Part shown: positions 63,405 to 64,000 of the stretch, one piece after another
Numbering within the stretch: the stretch's first letter is position 1
How the letters are laid out: each line of letters begins with the position of its first letter
Source: Aporrectodea caliginosa
Taxonomy: Eukaryota > Annelida > Clitellata > Crassiclitellata > Lumbricidae
DNA length: 64,000 nucleotides
Assembly: GCA_020284085.1 (NCBI GenBank)
Contig: JACEVL010000144.1
Location: 1,374,501-1,438,500, forward strand
Direction of reading: 5' to 3'
Made by a program: the position numbers and the translations under genes
Notes under the pieces: generated by a model
The model's input: the letters and a program-made list of their open reading frames with translations, nothing else
Databases searched by the model: none
What the model was told of the DNA's origin: nothing

Positions 63405-63860
63405 ATTGATAGATGGATGAATGGAGATGCATGGATGGATGGATGATGTATATGTATGTATGTATGCATGAATGTATGTGTGTGGATGGATGGATGGATA
63501 AATGGATGTATGGAGATACAGATGTATGGATGGGTGAATGGATGGATGGAAGTTTGGATGGATGGAAGTATGAATGGATGGATGGATGGATGGATGATTG
63601 GATGGATGAATGTATGGATGAATGGATGTATGAAAAGACGGATGGATGTATGGATGAACGGACGGATGGATGTATGGATGGATGGATGGATGGATGGATG
63701 GATGGATGGACGGATAGATGGATGGATGGATGGATGGACGGATAGATGGATGGACGGATGGATGGATGAATGATGTATGGAAATATGGATGAATAGATGG
63801 ACGAATGGATAAGTGTAATTATGGATGGATGTATGCACGGATGGATGGAGCGATAGATGA
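63405..63860. repeat. (GGAT)n/(GTAT)n microsatellite, about 450 bp
   Basis: GGATGGATGGAT with GTATGGATG, CGGATGGA and GAATGGAT variants. ORFs in all frames (MDGW, HPSI) come from the repeat. Confidence 0.97.
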
Positions 63861-64000
63861 GTGGTAACATGCATATATATATATCCACATATACTATTGC
63901 ATGTATATTGTATATTGCATATACATATACATACAATACATGTATATGAGCATATATTTCATTTGGTGGCGATGTGTGTGGTGTTGGTTGGGGCAACCGA

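Overview
Intron-containing animal genomic DNA, not prokaryotic. Four conserved metazoan genes can be read directly. They are the last coding exon of PDPK1 (+, 1691-1801), a complete six-exon ARL6IP1 (+, 9746-21712), a single-exon DCUN1D3 (-, 29673-30632) and a single-exon bHLH factor of the MIST1/dimmed (BHLHA15) type (-, 43756-44682). The palindrome-containing word TAGGCCTA recurs throughout introns and spacers, and the repeat content is CR1/L2, RTE, hAT, Tc1 and tRNA-SINE. In my experience that combination suits a marine invertebrate deuterostome (echinoderm or hemichordate). This is an inference; no gene here fixes the species.

Layout: 1-1690 is AT-rich and (TA)n sequence of the last PDPK1 intron; 1802 to about 2530 is the PDPK1 3'UTR. 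2.5-9.7 kb is spacer holding a 340-bp inverted repeat pair and a decayed RTE/hAT chimera. 9.7-22.3 kb is ARL6IP1, whose 9-kb intron 1 is loaded with transposons. 22.3-29.6 kb is spacer with an almost intact CR1/L2 LINE 3' half and two hAT elements. 29.6-30.7 kb is DCUN1D3. 30.7-43.7 kb is spacer full of hAT MITEs, Tc1 debris, LINE pieces and SINEs. 43.7-45.0 kb is the bHLH gene with a 300-bp polypyrimidine tract just upstream. 45.6-52.2 kb is a 2.8-kb direct duplication separated by a 29-bp, 12-copy minisatellite. 52-64 kb is mostly tetra- and trinucleotide microsatellites with no gene recognised.

The strongest sequence-level result is a dense set of short non-autonomous hAT elements. Seven have perfect 8-bp target-site duplications readable in the window (15740-16650, 24575-25533, 28577-28738, 32644-32924, 33314-33893, 45416-45566, 58632-58792). 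Three more have 7 of 8 bases matching (12840-13645, 13167-13618, 14936-15231) and two are weaker (34742-35329, 42294-42429). They include a hAT inside a hAT (13167-13618 in 12840-13645) and a hAT inside a LINE/SINE tail (15740-16650). A tRNA-derived SINE with a 9-bp target duplication (40224-40451) carries the same 3' tail as the CR1/L2 LINE at 23.4-24.2 kb, a visible LINE/SINE partnership.

The four genes have unrelated jobs: PI3K-PDK1 signalling, ER membrane shaping, cullin neddylation and secretory-cell transcription. They do not form a pathway. Three of their human counterparts lie on 16p, so the group may preserve old linkage. I did not find a credible new defence, toxin or mobile-enzyme system; the novelty is in repeat architecture.
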